Part shown: positions 41,526-50,769 of the stretch, piece by piece
How positions within the stretch are numbered: the stretch's first letter is position 1
Layout: every line of letters starts with the position of its first letter
NCBI RefSeq assembly: GCF_034427655.1
Contig: NZ_JAXOFX010000017.1
Location: 50,363 to 114,362, forward strand
DNA: 64,000 nt
DNA from: Robertmurraya_A mangrovi
GTDB lineage: Bacteria; Bacillota; Bacilli; Bacillales; Cytobacillaceae
Reading direction: 5' to 3'
Program-made: the position numbers and the translations under genes
The notes under the pieces: model-generated
The model's database searches: none
What the model saw: only the letters and a program-made list of their open reading frames with translations
What the model was told of the DNA's origin: nothing

Positions 41526-42641
41526 ATGCGTAATCGATTAATGCTTTTTCAAAAAAACTGGGGGATTTCTCCATATGCGTGGACAGTATTCAGTATCCTC
41601 CCATTTTATTTTATTTTCCAACAATCAACATCGACTAACGAAATCATTATCGGGATCATTTTAGTTGCGTTATTTTTTACCTCGTTTCGTTTTGCTTTTA
41701 TGTCAAAAAAATGGCCAGTCTATCTTTGGACATCCATTTTGATTGGTATCTCTATTACGATGACCATAATGTTTCAGTTTGTATATTTAGCCTTTTTTAT
41801 TGCTTACTATAATGGGAATATCAAAAACCGGGTTGCTTTTTTTACCTTGTATATTATTCATTTAGTTCTGACCATTGGGGCGATTAACTATAATATTATT
41901 TTACAAGACCCGTTTTTCCTTAAACAAATTCCTTTCATAATTATTATCTTTATTGGTGTCATTCTTTTACCGTTTAACATTTACAACCGTAAAAAACAGG
42001 GGCAGTTAGAAGAGCAGCTTGAAGATGCGAACAAACGAATTGCTGAGCTTGTTAAACAAGAAGAACGACAACGAATTGCACGTGATTTGCACGATACACT
42101 AGGCCAAAAACTTTCTCTCATAGGCTTAAAAAGCGATTTAGCTAGAAAACTGGTATATAAAGACCCAGAACAGGCTAGAGAAGAGTTGAATGATGTTCAA
42201 CAAACCGCACGTACGGCTCTTAATGAGGTAAGAAAGATGGTTTCACAAATGAGGGGTATTCGATTAAAAGAAGAAATGGTACGAGTGAGGCAATTATTAA
42301 AAGCAGCTGAAATACAATTAATAGAGGATCCAGACATGTCTGTAACAAACGTATCTTTGTTCCTCGAAAATATTTTGAGTATGTGTCTGAAGGAATCCAT
42401 TACTAATGTAGTGAAGCATAGCCAAGCTACCACTTGTGAGATACGTTTTGAACAATCCATGAACGAAATTCGACTGTTTGTTAAGGATAATGGAATCGGA
42501 ATAACAGAAGAAGATGAACATGGAAAAGGTAGCGGGCTAGCTGGTATAAAAGAACGTCTTGATTTTGTCAATGGTACATTAGAAATTTTGGCAAATAATG
42601 GTACAACTCTTGTGATGAGAATACCAAGCATTGTAAAATAA
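41526..42641 (+). CDS. desK: Membrane thermosensor histidine kinase DesK
   Basis: Membrane-fluidity sensor of 371 residues. The N-terminal region has about five hydrophobic segments, followed by a linker coiled coil (LEEQLEDANKRIAELVKQEE). The HisKA_3 phosphoacceptor is His189 in RIARDLHDTLGQKLSLIG, and the ATPase domain has DNGIGI and GSGLAGIKERL. It aligns well with the 370-residue B. subtilis DesK. The N-terminal sunken-buoy motif (Lys10, Asn12) is changed: FQKNWGIS gives Lys10, Asn11, Trp12. ATG 41526 is used; a TTG at 41511 lies before the GAGG site. Confidence 0.93.
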   Translation: MRNRLMLFQKNWGISPYAWTVFSILPFYFIFQQSTSTNEIIIGIILVALFFTSFRFAFMSKKWPVYLWTSILIGISITMTIMFQFVYLAFFIAYYNGNIKNRVAFFTLYIIHLVLTIGAINYNIILQDPFFLKQIPFIIIIFIGVILLPFNIYNRKKQGQLEEQLEDANKRIAELVKQEERQRIARDLHDTLGQKLSLIGLKSDLARKLVYKDPEQAREELNDVQQTARTALNEVRKMVSQMRGIRLKEEMVRVRQLLKAAEIQLIEDPDMSVTNVSLFLENILSMCLKESITNVVKHSQATTCEIRFEQSMNEIRLFVKDNGIGITEEDEHGKGSGLAGIKERLDFVNGTLEILANNGTTLVMRIPSIVK

Positions 42642-42661
42642 TATAGGAAGGAGGAGTAAAA

Positions 42662-43261
42662 ATGATTAGAATAGTCATTGCCGAGGACCAACAGATGTTA
42701 CTAGGTGCTCTAGGCTCCCTACTCAACTTGGAAGATGATATGGAGGTTGTTGGGAAAGCTTCGAACGGGGAAGAGGCGGTTTCACTTGTACACCAGCATC
42801 AGCCAGACATTTGTATTATGGATATTGAAATGCCGGGAAAGAGTGGCCTAGAAGCAGCTGAAGAACTCAAGGGCTTGGGCTGTAAGGTGATTATTTTAAC
42901 TACTTTTGCTCGGACTGGCTATTTCCAACGAGCGATTAAAGCAGGTGTAAGTGGCTATTTATTAAAAGATAGTCCAAGTGAAGAACTAGCTAGCTCCATC
43001 CGCAATATTATGACCGGGAAACGAATCTATGCTCCTGAACTCATGGATGATTTCTATGGTGGAGAGAATCCTCTGACAGACCGAGAAAAAGAAGTATTAG
43101 AACTCGTAGCCGACGGTAAAAATACGAAAGAAATCGCTGAACAATTAAGTATTAAAACGGGCACTGTCCGAAATTATATATCCACTATTTTAGACAAACT
43201 TGAAGTAACAAATCGAATTGAAGCCATTACCCAATCAAAAGAAAAAGGTTGGTTTAAATGA
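42662..43261 (+). CDS. desR: Response regulator DesR
   Basis: NarL/LuxR-type response regulator of 199 residues, the length of B. subtilis DesR. The phosphoacceptor is Asp54 (CIMDIEMPGKSG), the acidic pocket is AEDQQ, and switch residues are TTFARTGYF and KDS. The C-terminal helix-turn-helix reads LTDREKEVLELVADGKNTKEIAEQL and TVRNYIS. It is 20 bases after desK with AGGAGG. When phosphorylated by DesK in the cold it activates des. Confidence 0.95.
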   Translation: MIRIVIAEDQQMLLGALGSLLNLEDDMEVVGKASNGEEAVSLVHQHQPDICIMDIEMPGKSGLEAAEELKGLGCKVIILTTFARTGYFQRAIKAGVSGYLLKDSPSEELASSIRNIMTGKRIYAPELMDDFYGGENPLTDREKEVLELVADGKNTKEIAEQLSIKTGTVRNYISTILDKLEVTNRIEAITQSKEKGWFK

Positions 43262-43271
43262 AGGAATCTTG

Positions 43272-43302
43272 GACGGATGTCATAACGACACCGTCTTTTT
43301 TT
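43272..43302 (+). terminator. Intrinsic terminator after desR
   Basis: GACGG-a-TGTC/GACA-CCGTC stem with a 5-base loop and seven T residues. Confidence 0.92.
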
Positions 43303-43379
43303 AATTTCTTAAAAAAACTCTACCTATTTTAACAAATTATAGTAAAATATGAAGAAATCTATTTTCTGGAGGAAACAAC

Positions 43380-44177
43380 ATGATTAGACGTTTAACGAAG
43401 GAAGATCATGAAATATGCTTCTCCCTTTTGAAATCAAAACCAGCTGAAAATTTATTTATGATTGGAGATATTGAAGGATATGGCTACGAAACTCCTTTTC
43501 AAAAGTTATGGGGAGAATTCGATGAAAAAGGTAACCTTATTGCGGTTCTATTAAAATATGAGGAAAATTATATTCCTTTTGCAAAAGGTTCATTTAATGC
43601 GAAACAATTTGCTGAAATTATGTTAGACGATCCAAGCTTTAAAATGATGTCTGGACTAAAACATCTAACAGAAGCGATTGAACCTTATTTACAGGATAGA
43701 ATTGATAAAAAGAGAGAAACGTATTATGCAAAATGTACTTCTCTTCAATTAGATAGAATGGTAGATACAACTGAAGTGTCTCAAGCTAAACCAGAAGATG
43801 CGGAAGGACTTGTTCAGCTTCTAAATTCGATACCGGAATTTTCTGATTCAATCATAACAGTTGAGAGAAAAAGACGGGGTCTTGAAGATGGAGTTTCTAG
43901 GTCCTACTTTATCGAAGAAGATGGACTTATGGTTTCTACTGCATCCACTACTGCTGAAAATTCCCTATCTGCTATGGTAGTAGGTGTTGCCACATTGGAA
44001 GAATATAAACGAAAAGGATATGCGACCAAATGCATGATTAAGCTTTGCTCTCAATTATTAGAAGAAGGCAAAGAACTTTGTTTATTTTACGATAATCCTG
44101 ATGCGGGGCTTATTTACAAACGTATAGGATTTGAAGACATCGGTTTTTGGATGATGTATACGATTAAAACAAACTAG
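43380..44177 (+). CDS. GNAT family N-acetyltransferase
   Basis: Protein of 265 residues with a C-terminal GNAT fold. The acetyl-CoA-binding motif A is VVGVATLEEYKRKGYATKCMIKL, and FYDNPDAGLIYKRIGFEDIGFW is motif B. The N-terminal ~130 residues (KPAENLFMIGDIEGYG) form a second, divergent GNAT-like half, as in bi-lobed family members. Substrate unknown. The ATG follows TGGAGG and a terminator follows directly. Confidence 0.88.
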   Translation: MIRRLTKEDHEICFSLLKSKPAENLFMIGDIEGYGYETPFQKLWGEFDEKGNLIAVLLKYEENYIPFAKGSFNAKQFAEIMLDDPSFKMMSGLKHLTEAIEPYLQDRIDKKRETYYAKCTSLQLDRMVDTTEVSQAKPEDAEGLVQLLNSIPEFSDSIITVERKRRGLEDGVSRSYFIEEDGLMVSTASTTAENSLSAMVVGVATLEEYKRKGYATKCMIKLCSQLLEEGKELCLFYDNPDAGLIYKRIGFEDIGFWMMYTIKTN

Positions 44178-44183
44178 AGGAAG

Positions 44184-44210
44184 GTGGTGCACTATCATGC
44201 ACCACTTTTT
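44184..44210. terminator. Bidirectional terminator
   Basis: Perfect 8-bp stem GTGGTGCA/TGCACCAC with a 6-base loop and TTTTT, between the GNAT gene and convergent sqhC. Confidence 0.9.
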
Positions 44211-44220
44211 CAAAATTTTA

Positions 44221-46119
44221 TTAAGGTTCATATTTATCTAGATAGTTGCTTAATGTTAACAGCGGCCAAATATAGTTGTAACTATGGTACCGGACATAAA
44301 AACCACCAGGTAAACCTGCACCTGTTGGATATTCTACCGTCCAATTGTTTTTATATAGAGAAGTCATCAAAAATCTAATGCCCTTTTGTATTTCTGGTGT
44401 TGGCTTTTCATGTACAGCAATCAATGCATCAAGAGCCCAAGCTGTCTGAGAAGGGGTGCTTGCATATAAAGGTACATATTTTAATTTCATATCACTTGAA
44501 CATGATTCCCCCCAACCGCCATCTGAGTTTTGAATGGAGAGTAACCAGTTAGCAGCCTTTTGTATGATCGGGTCAGTCGATGAAACATCACAAGCCTTCA
44601 ATCCTGTTAGTGCAGCCCAAGTTCCATAAATGTAACAAATCCCCCATCTACCATACCATGACCCATTTTCCTCTTGGTTGTTTTTTAACCATTTAATTCC
44701 TCGTCTTATTTGTTTGTTATAAGAAGGTAGGTTTGTGAATTCTCCAAGAAAGTGTAGGGTTCTTCCCGTTAAATCAGCCGTTGATGGATCGAATAACACG
44801 CGGTCTTCATAACGAAAAGGCACAAAAGAAAACCATTTATTCTCCGTGTTTTTTTCGAACGCAGGCCAACCACCATCTTGATTTTGCATCGATAATAACC
44901 ACTCGACACCCTTCTCCCAGGATAGAGTGGATTTTTCTTCATAACCAACAAAAGGAGAGATTGAACGTAACGCCGCTGTAGTATCATCAATGTCTGGAAT
45001 AAGTGTATTGATATGGGAGAATCCCCAACCACCAGGAACAGCATCCCTGTTTTTAGCAACCCAGTCCCCGTATCGTGTCTGCTGACGTGATACTAAGTAA
45101 TGAACGGATTTATTAATAATAGAGTGTTTTCTAGAAAGTCCAGCCTTTTGTAAACTATTCGTAATTAATGCCGTATCCCAGACGGTTGACGGTGAATTTT
45201 GAATATGAAACTGTTCATCTATTTTACATAAAAATGTTTTAATTCCCTTAATAGCATCTACGATTACAGGGTGATTACGACTATATCCAAGGGCTAATAG
45301 GGAATAAATCATAAAAAAGCTCGAACTATAATAGCTAAATAACGTACCGTTTCCTTCAATTCTATCTAGCATATATTTTTCTGAACGTTTAAATGACTCA
45401 CTTCTCATGAGGTGGGGGAGTTGAACAAATTTCTTAGCCTCTTCTTTCACCTTTTCAAAAATAACCTTAGTCTCTGCAATTAGACGCTCGTCATCAGTAG
45501 CTCTTTCACTAATTAAATGGGATAGATTAGGTGTGAATTCATTTTGGATGGAGAAGTTTTTATTAGAAGATATAATAATAGGAACCCAATGAGCTCGCGC
45601 GTAGCCAACAATTGAATACATATTAATGGGAGACCAAGGAGGAAGTAACATCATTTCAATCGGAATTAATTTAATGATTGTTGGCCAGGGTATTTGTCCG
45701 GTTAGTGCAAGCATGGCTTTCGTTAGCCATTCCACTTTATAGATTCCACCATTACGTAGTATAAAGTATTTTGCAAGTATCATATTTTCGTCTGATTCAG
45801 AAACATATCCAGAGTATAATAACGCAAAATAATTCTCTACTGTGCTTGATAAATCACCAGACTTTTCGTCATAATACTGCTTCCAAGCCCCAGTTCTGTC
45901 TTGACGGGATAAAATACGCTCCACTAAAGTTTTAATAAGAGTCTCTTCATCATCTATTTTTAATGAGCGCAACAAAATGATCATATAAGCATCTGTCATT
46001 GAACTGCCTTCAAAACAAAATCTCCAGGCACCATCCTCATCTTGTAACTTTTCCAAGGTTTGAATTAACTTATTTTGCTCATAGCGAATTTGCTTAAAAA
46101 TGTCCAAGCTAAATGACAC
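44221..46119 (-). CDS. sqhC: Sporulenol synthase (squalene-hopene cyclase family)
   Basis: Terpene cyclase of 632 residues, the same length as B. subtilis SqhC, which cyclises tetraprenyl-beta-curcumene to sporulenol in the spore membrane. The catalytic DxDD motif is DIDDTTAALRS. Several QW repeats are visible (QDRTGAW, QNQDGGW, QEENGSWYGRW, QNSDGGWGE). The C terminus GLPGGFYVRYHSYNYIWPLL is conserved. The GTG at 46119 overlaps the AAAGGAG site, so TTG 46107 (11 bases after it) may be the true start. The partner prenyltransferase gene is not in the window. Confidence 0.92.
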   Translation of the reverse strand: MSFSLDIFKQIRYEQNKLIQTLEKLQDEDGAWRFCFEGSSMTDAYMIILLRSLKIDDEETLIKTLVERILSRQDRTGAWKQYYDEKSGDLSSTVENYFALLYSGYVSESDENMILAKYFILRNGGIYKVEWLTKAMLALTGQIPWPTIIKLIPIEMMLLPPWSPINMYSIVGYARAHWVPIIISSNKNFSIQNEFTPNLSHLISERATDDERLIAETKVIFEKVKEEAKKFVQLPHLMRSESFKRSEKYMLDRIEGNGTLFSYYSSSFFMIYSLLALGYSRNHPVIVDAIKGIKTFLCKIDEQFHIQNSPSTVWDTALITNSLQKAGLSRKHSIINKSVHYLVSRQQTRYGDWVAKNRDAVPGGWGFSHINTLIPDIDDTTAALRSISPFVGYEEKSTLSWEKGVEWLLSMQNQDGGWPAFEKNTENKWFSFVPFRYEDRVLFDPSTADLTGRTLHFLGEFTNLPSYNKQIRRGIKWLKNNQEENGSWYGRWGICYIYGTWAALTGLKACDVSSTDPIIQKAANWLLSIQNSDGGWGESCSSDMKLKYVPLYASTPSQTAWALDALIAVHEKPTPEIQKGIRFLMTSLYKNNWTVEYPTGAGLPGGFYVRYHSYNYIWPLLTLSNYLDKYEP

Positions 46120-46216
46120 TCCTTTAGACAGAGTTGTTGTATTTAAAATATTCTTAGTTACCTAGGAACATTCCGTTATTAAAATTAATTATTGGGAGGT
46201 TTTCTGTCCATTAATA

Positions 46217-46245
46217 AGAGCTTCTTTCATTTAGAAAAAAGCTCT
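46217..46245 (-). terminator. Hairpin after minus-strand GNAT gene
   Basis: AGAGCTT/AAGCTCT stem with inner TTTC/GAAA pairing, downstream of the GNAT gene on its strand. The U tract is weak. A second small stem CCATTT/AAATGG lies at 46248-46265. Confidence 0.55.
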
Positions 46246-46286
46246 CGCCATTTTTATAGAAATGGTTAGTATCTATTTTTAAGACA

Positions 46287-46820
46287 TTATAGACACAAGT
46301 TCGCCCAATCTTCCTTCACCAATTTCATACAAACGGTTACATCATCATCCGGTTTTCTGCAAGGTTCACAGTATTTAAAAGCAAACTTTTCAACACTGCG
46401 AACAGAAGCCGAATTCTCAGGATGAACAAACACATATACGTGATCCACGTTTAAATGTTGAAAGCAAATGTTCAATATAACAGGTATGGCCTCTGATATA
46501 TAACCTTTTCTCCAATAGTCCTTCCAAATATCATAACCTATCTCGACTTGTTTTAAGGTTTGATCCCAATAATGGTACCCGCAAGTGCCAATAAAAGCAT
46601 TTGTATTTTTATCGAACATTCCATAACGTAGATAGGCTTTCCCATTTGGATCCTTATAGTGCTCAATAATCTCTTTTGCTTCATTTAAATCTACCGGCGG
46701 TTCACTAAAGTAACTACACATATCAGGGTCAGAAAATTGTTTATAAACATCATTTAAATCGTCCATATTTAAAATCCGGAAATATAATCTTTCCGTTTCA
46801 AATGGCTGTGATAAATCCAT
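46287..46820 (-). CDS. GNAT family N-acetyltransferase (RimJ/RimL type)
   Basis: Protein of 177 residues beginning with the RimJ/RimL pattern FETERLYFRILNMDDLNDVY. GTCGYHYWDQTLKQVEIGYDIWKDYWRKGYISEAIPVIL contains the acetyl-CoA loop (YWRKGYISEA), and HPENSASVRSVEKFAFKY is the C-terminal signature. It probably acetylates an amine of a protein or small molecule; which one is unknown. Start ATG with GAGGAAA upstream. It is transcribed alone. Confidence 0.88.
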   Translation of the reverse strand: MDLSQPFETERLYFRILNMDDLNDVYKQFSDPDMCSYFSEPPVDLNEAKEIIEHYKDPNGKAYLRYGMFDKNTNAFIGTCGYHYWDQTLKQVEIGYDIWKDYWRKGYISEAIPVILNICFQHLNVDHVYVFVHPENSASVRSVEKFAFKYCEPCRKPDDDVTVCMKLVKEDWANLCL

Positions 46821-47028
46821 TATTTCCTCACTTTCTAAGGGGGGTAAGGCCTTAAACTAGTTTTATATTATTCTATCAAATCCCCTATTAAGAATACCAT
46901 ATTTTTCTTGCAACTCTTACTTTTATAATTGTTCATTGTCATCTCATTATTTTTACTAATTTGCATAGTTTCTGCACAATTTTTTTATACTATCATTTTA
47001 GAACTTTTAAAAAAGGAGATTTTCGCAA

Positions 47029-48264
47029 ATGGTTGGTAAAAAATTCTATAAGAGCTTTTTTATTCTTGCATTATCAGCAGGATTGGTTGCTTGTTCTGGG
47101 CAACAAGATAATGCCAATAATACGGCAGATCCACACGCAGGTCATAACGGTGCCTCTGAAACGTCTAAAACAAAAAACAAAAATACAAGTGGGGAGTCGA
47201 CATCCACTATAAATTTAAGCACTAAAAATGTCACAAGGCTTCATGCAACTAATCCGATTGAAGCAGCCATTGGGGTATCACAAACGATTTGGCCATCCAC
47301 ACACGATGAGAATAAACCAGGTACGGTTATTTTAGCACCTGTGGAGAATTGGCAAGTTGCACTAGCTAGTACTAACCTAATCCATCACCCTAACAACGGA
47401 CCAGTTTTATATTATAAAGATGGAAAAATCCCCGCAGAAACTTTAGATGAAATTAAACGTTTAGGTCCATTAGGAAATACAAACGGGACAGAAATTATGG
47501 TTATGGGGAGTTTAGAGGAGAAGGAAACGGAACAGCTTAAAGATTATAAGGTAGAAACGATGACAGCCGTTGATCCAGCTCAATTTGCTCAAGACATCGA
47601 TAAGAAATATGCGGAGATTACAGGTGAAATTACAGATGGTGTCATCATTGTATCCGTTGAAGATGATGCTAAGCTTCATTCAATTATTGCTGCTAACTGG
47701 ATTGCTCACATGCCAGAACCGATACTATTTGTCACTAAGGATGATGTTCCAGAGTTCACGAAGCAAGCACTTTCACTTAGAAATAATAAAGCTTCATTAT
47801 ATATTCTTGGTCCTGAATCAGTTATTTCTAAAAATGTAGAAGACACTTTAAGTGATTATGGAAAAGTTACGCGCATAGCCGGTGAAACTCCGACAGAAAC
47901 TTCTCTTGCTTTTGCCAAATTTAAAGATCAGAACATAAAATTCGGCTGGGGAATCTCTAACCCTGGACACGGACTAGAGTTCGTTTCTACTGAAAGTCCT
48001 GAAATGGCCATTGTAGGAGCTCCTTTTGCTCATTTAGGTAAGCACGCTCCAATGATATGGTTAGATAATGGAGAAGCGACGGATCCTGTTCATGAATACT
48101 TAGGGCTGTTAAAACCAACATTTAAAGATGACCCAACTGTTGGACCATACACACATGTGTATTTATTAGGGTCAACAGAGTTAGTATCCAGAGAAACTCA
48201 AGGTATGATTGATTTAATGATCGAAATCTCTCCAGAAGATGGCGGAGGTCATGGAGGGCATTAA
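47029..48264 (+). CDS. Cell-wall-binding-repeat-like lipoprotein
   Basis: Predicted lipoprotein of 411 residues: a signal peptide ends in LSAGLVAC, giving a lipidated Cys22. A short His-containing linker (DPHAGHNG) follows. The mature part has repeats of the cell-wall-binding 2 type (VTRLHATNPIEAAIGVSQTIW, EIMVMGSLEEKETEQLKDYKVE, LYILGPESVISKNVEDTLSDYGKVTRIAGETPTETSLAFAK). The C terminus is Gly/His-rich (GGGHGGH). The usual role of such repeats is attachment to wall polymers; the His tails hint at metal contact. It sits before a second lipoprotein and a two-component system. Confidence 0.8.
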   Translation: MVGKKFYKSFFILALSAGLVACSGQQDNANNTADPHAGHNGASETSKTKNKNTSGESTSTINLSTKNVTRLHATNPIEAAIGVSQTIWPSTHDENKPGTVILAPVENWQVALASTNLIHHPNNGPVLYYKDGKIPAETLDEIKRLGPLGNTNGTEIMVMGSLEEKETEQLKDYKVETMTAVDPAQFAQDIDKKYAEITGEITDGVIIVSVEDDAKLHSIIAANWIAHMPEPILFVTKDDVPEFTKQALSLRNNKASLYILGPESVISKNVEDTLSDYGKVTRIAGETPTETSLAFAKFKDQNIKFGWGISNPGHGLEFVSTESPEMAIVGAPFAHLGKHAPMIWLDNGEATDPVHEYLGLLKPTFKDDPTVGPYTHVYLLGSTELVSRETQGMIDLMIEISPEDGGGHGGH

Positions 48265-48282
48265 TGATTAGTAGATGGAGGA

Positions 48283-48305
48283 GGCTACACAGGTGTAGTC
48301 TTTTT
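48283..48305 (+). terminator. Intrinsic terminator
   Basis: GGCTACAC/GTGTAGTC stem with a very short loop and five T residues. Confidence 0.8.
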
Positions 48306-48350
48306 CATGTTTCTCGTCATTGAATGAATAAGTCAAAGGAAGTGTTTAGT

Positions 48351-49367
48351 ATGAAAAAATGTGCGCTATTATTGAGTTTGCTTTTACTAACAGGTTGTAC
48401 GGCTAATGAAGAGAAGGTACAAGAAGAGACTGTTAAAGAAGAGGTAGTAGATAATGCGGAAAACACTGAAGAAAATAAAACAGAAGACAAAGTTGATTCT
48501 GAAGCTTCAATCATTAGCTCCAATGATTTTTTTGAACCATTTAAAGGGAAACTAGACCATGTTCATGGTATCGGTTATGTTGGCAATGCAAACGCTGTAT
48601 TTTTCGCTGCACATGATGGATTAAAAGTGTATGAAAATAATAAATGGTTTCAAACAAAAGACCAGAACCATGACTATATGGGATTCAATGCCGTAAAAGA
48701 TGGATTTTTTACAAGCGGTCACCCTGCTCCTGGATCAAAGCTCCCGAATCCTTTTGGCATTAAAATGGGGACGGAACTAGGTGAAAATCTTGAGAGTATT
48801 GTTCTTGAAGGGGAAATTGATTTTCATGTAATGGGTGTAGGATATGAATCAAACACCATTTATGCAATGAATCCTCATGCGAATTCCCTTTTAAAAGAAG
48901 AAGGGGCACTATACATTAGCGAAGATAAAAGTGGTTCTTGGAAAAAAGCTTCTGCAAAAGGCCTTGGTAAAGAAGTGTTCCATTTAACTGCCCACCCAAC
49001 TAACCCTGACATTGTAGCTGTTGCTGCAAAAGACGGTATCTATCTTTCTACTGATAAGGGAGAAAGTTTTAACCACATATCTAAAAATCAAGGGACTACG
49101 GTTTTTTTATCTGATCATCATTTATACTATAGTGGTTACAACGGACAACCAACTTTAGTAAAATTAATGTTAGAAACAAACGAAGAACAATCTCTCATAT
49201 TACCAAGTAACATGAGCAAAAACGATGCTGTTATGTACCTCGCTCAAAATCCAAAGAATCTTAATGAAATCATTTTCATCACTTTTGAAGGAGATATCTT
49301 TATAACAGAAGATGAAGGAAACACATGGCATCAGCTTTCTGAAAAAGGTAATATTAACTCTAAATAG
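48351..49367 (+). CDS. Lipoprotein with BNR/sialidase-like propeller (F510_1955-type)
   Basis: Predicted lipoprotein of 338 residues. The signal peptide MKKCALLLSLLLLTGC gives lipidated Cys16. An acidic linker (about 20-50) leads to repeats with the propeller signature of sialidase/VPS10-like proteins (ALYISEDKSGSWKKA, GIYLSTDKGESFNHI, DIFITEDEGNTWHQL). DHVHGIGY near the start of the domain is typical of the group often annotated F510_1955 glycosylhydrolase, for which no glycosidase activity is known to me. ATG 48351 follows AAAGGAAG; the longer frame from 48324 lacks a signal sequence. It lies directly before the histidine kinase gene. Confidence 0.8.
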   Translation: MKKCALLLSLLLLTGCTANEEKVQEETVKEEVVDNAENTEENKTEDKVDSEASIISSNDFFEPFKGKLDHVHGIGYVGNANAVFFAAHDGLKVYENNKWFQTKDQNHDYMGFNAVKDGFFTSGHPAPGSKLPNPFGIKMGTELGENLESIVLEGEIDFHVMGVGYESNTIYAMNPHANSLLKEEGALYISEDKSGSWKKASAKGLGKEVFHLTAHPTNPDIVAVAAKDGIYLSTDKGESFNHISKNQGTTVFLSDHHLYYSGYNGQPTLVKLMLETNEEQSLILPSNMSKNDAVMYLAQNPKNLNEIIFITFEGDIFITEDEGNTWHQLSEKGNINSK

Positions 49368-49368
49368 G

Positions 49369-50769
49369 TTGTTCATAAGGAGACGACGAGCTATAAAAAA
49401 GGTATCTATTAAGCTAGGGGTTTTATTTTTCTTTATTTTGTTACTCATTGAAGGAACTTTATTTATCTCATTGTACTACGGTATTGTCCACGAGCGGATT
49501 GAACATGAACTGAATAATTTATTAGCTAGAGGGACAAGTCACCGGGAAGTTCTCGAGAAGAACTTTGATCAAATGACGATTTCTCATGTGGCACTTATGG
49601 AGGCTGAAGCAGAAACTTCTGTTGTCATTACGGATGAAAAATATGAAGTGATCCAGTCATCTAATGAAGTGACTCCTGAAAAAATAAAATTGATATTAGA
49701 AAGCTCTGACCATAAGTATAATAGTGCAGGAGAGTACTTAGAAACAAGGTGGCGGACAGAGGAGTATTTGGCTACCGCAAGTCCAATCATCATAAATCAA
49801 AATGAAGTCGGTTATGTCTATATGTTTTTAGATACTAGTATTATCCGAAACATGATTCAAGGGCTGACAAAACAATTTGTCTATATAGGCTTCCTAACCG
49901 TCCTTGTTTCGTTAATTTCAGTTGTTTTCCTATCTAGATTTATCACGAAACCTCTACTGGAAATGAAACAGGCAACTGAAAAAATGGCGAAAGGAAATCT
50001 TCATCAACAACTAGATACTAATAGAAACGATGAACTGGGGGATTTAGCACGTTCCATCGAAATGCTATCAAGCAATTTATATACGCTAAAAAAAGACAGA
50101 AATGAGTTTCTATCAAGTATTTCTCATGAACTCCGCACCCCGTTAACCTATTTAAAAGGATATGCAGACGTATCAAAGAGGAAAAATCTAACGGATTCGG
50201 AGAGAGATGAGTACTTAACAATAATCGAAGAAGAGGCCAATCATTTAACGGAACTAGTGAAAGACCTCTTTGACTTGGCTAAAATGGACGAAAACTCGTT
50301 TCTAATCAACAAGAAAAGGGTCAATTTGAACTTATTTTTAAATAGGATGGTTAGCAAGGTAAAGTCATTATTTGATGAGAAAAAGGTTGGTTTACAATTA
50401 ATGATTAACAGAGAATTTCATTTAAATCTTGATGAGAACAGATTTGAACAAGTATTTATCAATCTGCTAGATAACGCTCTAAAGTACTCAGAATCAAATA
50501 CGAATGTATATATAAATGTAAACAAAATAAACAAACAAATTCATATATCAATCACAGATGAAGGTGAAGGTATCTCGGAAAGGGAATTACCTTATATATG
50601 GGACAGATTGTACCGGGTAGACAAATCAAGATCTCGGGCAACAGGTGGATCTGGACTAGGATTGCCCATTGTAAAAGAAATTATTGAACGACATGGAGGG
50701 CAAATTACGATTAATAGTAAGTTAGGTAAAGGAACAACTTTTAATATTTTTCTAGAAGAAGGGAAATAG
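49369..50769 (+). CDS. Membrane sensor histidine kinase
   Basis: Two-component kinase of about 466 residues. Two membrane segments (about 15-37 and 165-187) flank an extracytoplasmic sensor region. A HAMP domain (FITKPLLEMKQATEKMAKGN), HisKA with SISHELRTPLTYLKGY, and HATPase motifs NLLDNALKYS, DEGEGI and GGSGLGLPIV follow. The start is uncertain. TTG 49369, one base after the previous stop, gives a basic N terminus (FIRRRRAIKK) but lacks a good site; an ATG at 49312 inside the previous gene is the alternative. The response regulator gene starts at the base after its stop. Confidence 0.88.
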   Translation: MFIRRRRAIKKVSIKLGVLFFFILLLIEGTLFISLYYGIVHERIEHELNNLLARGTSHREVLEKNFDQMTISHVALMEAEAETSVVITDEKYEVIQSSNEVTPEKIKLILESSDHKYNSAGEYLETRWRTEEYLATASPIIINQNEVGYVYMFLDTSIIRNMIQGLTKQFVYIGFLTVLVSLISVVFLSRFITKPLLEMKQATEKMAKGNLHQQLDTNRNDELGDLARSIEMLSSNLYTLKKDRNEFLSSISHELRTPLTYLKGYADVSKRKNLTDSERDEYLTIIEEEANHLTELVKDLFDLAKMDENSFLINKKRVNLNLFLNRMVSKVKSLFDEKKVGLQLMINREFHLNLDENRFEQVFINLLDNALKYSESNTNVYINVNKINKQIHISITDEGEGISERELPYIWDRLYRVDKSRSRATGGSGLGLPIVKEIIERHGGQITINSKLGKGTTFNIFLEEGK

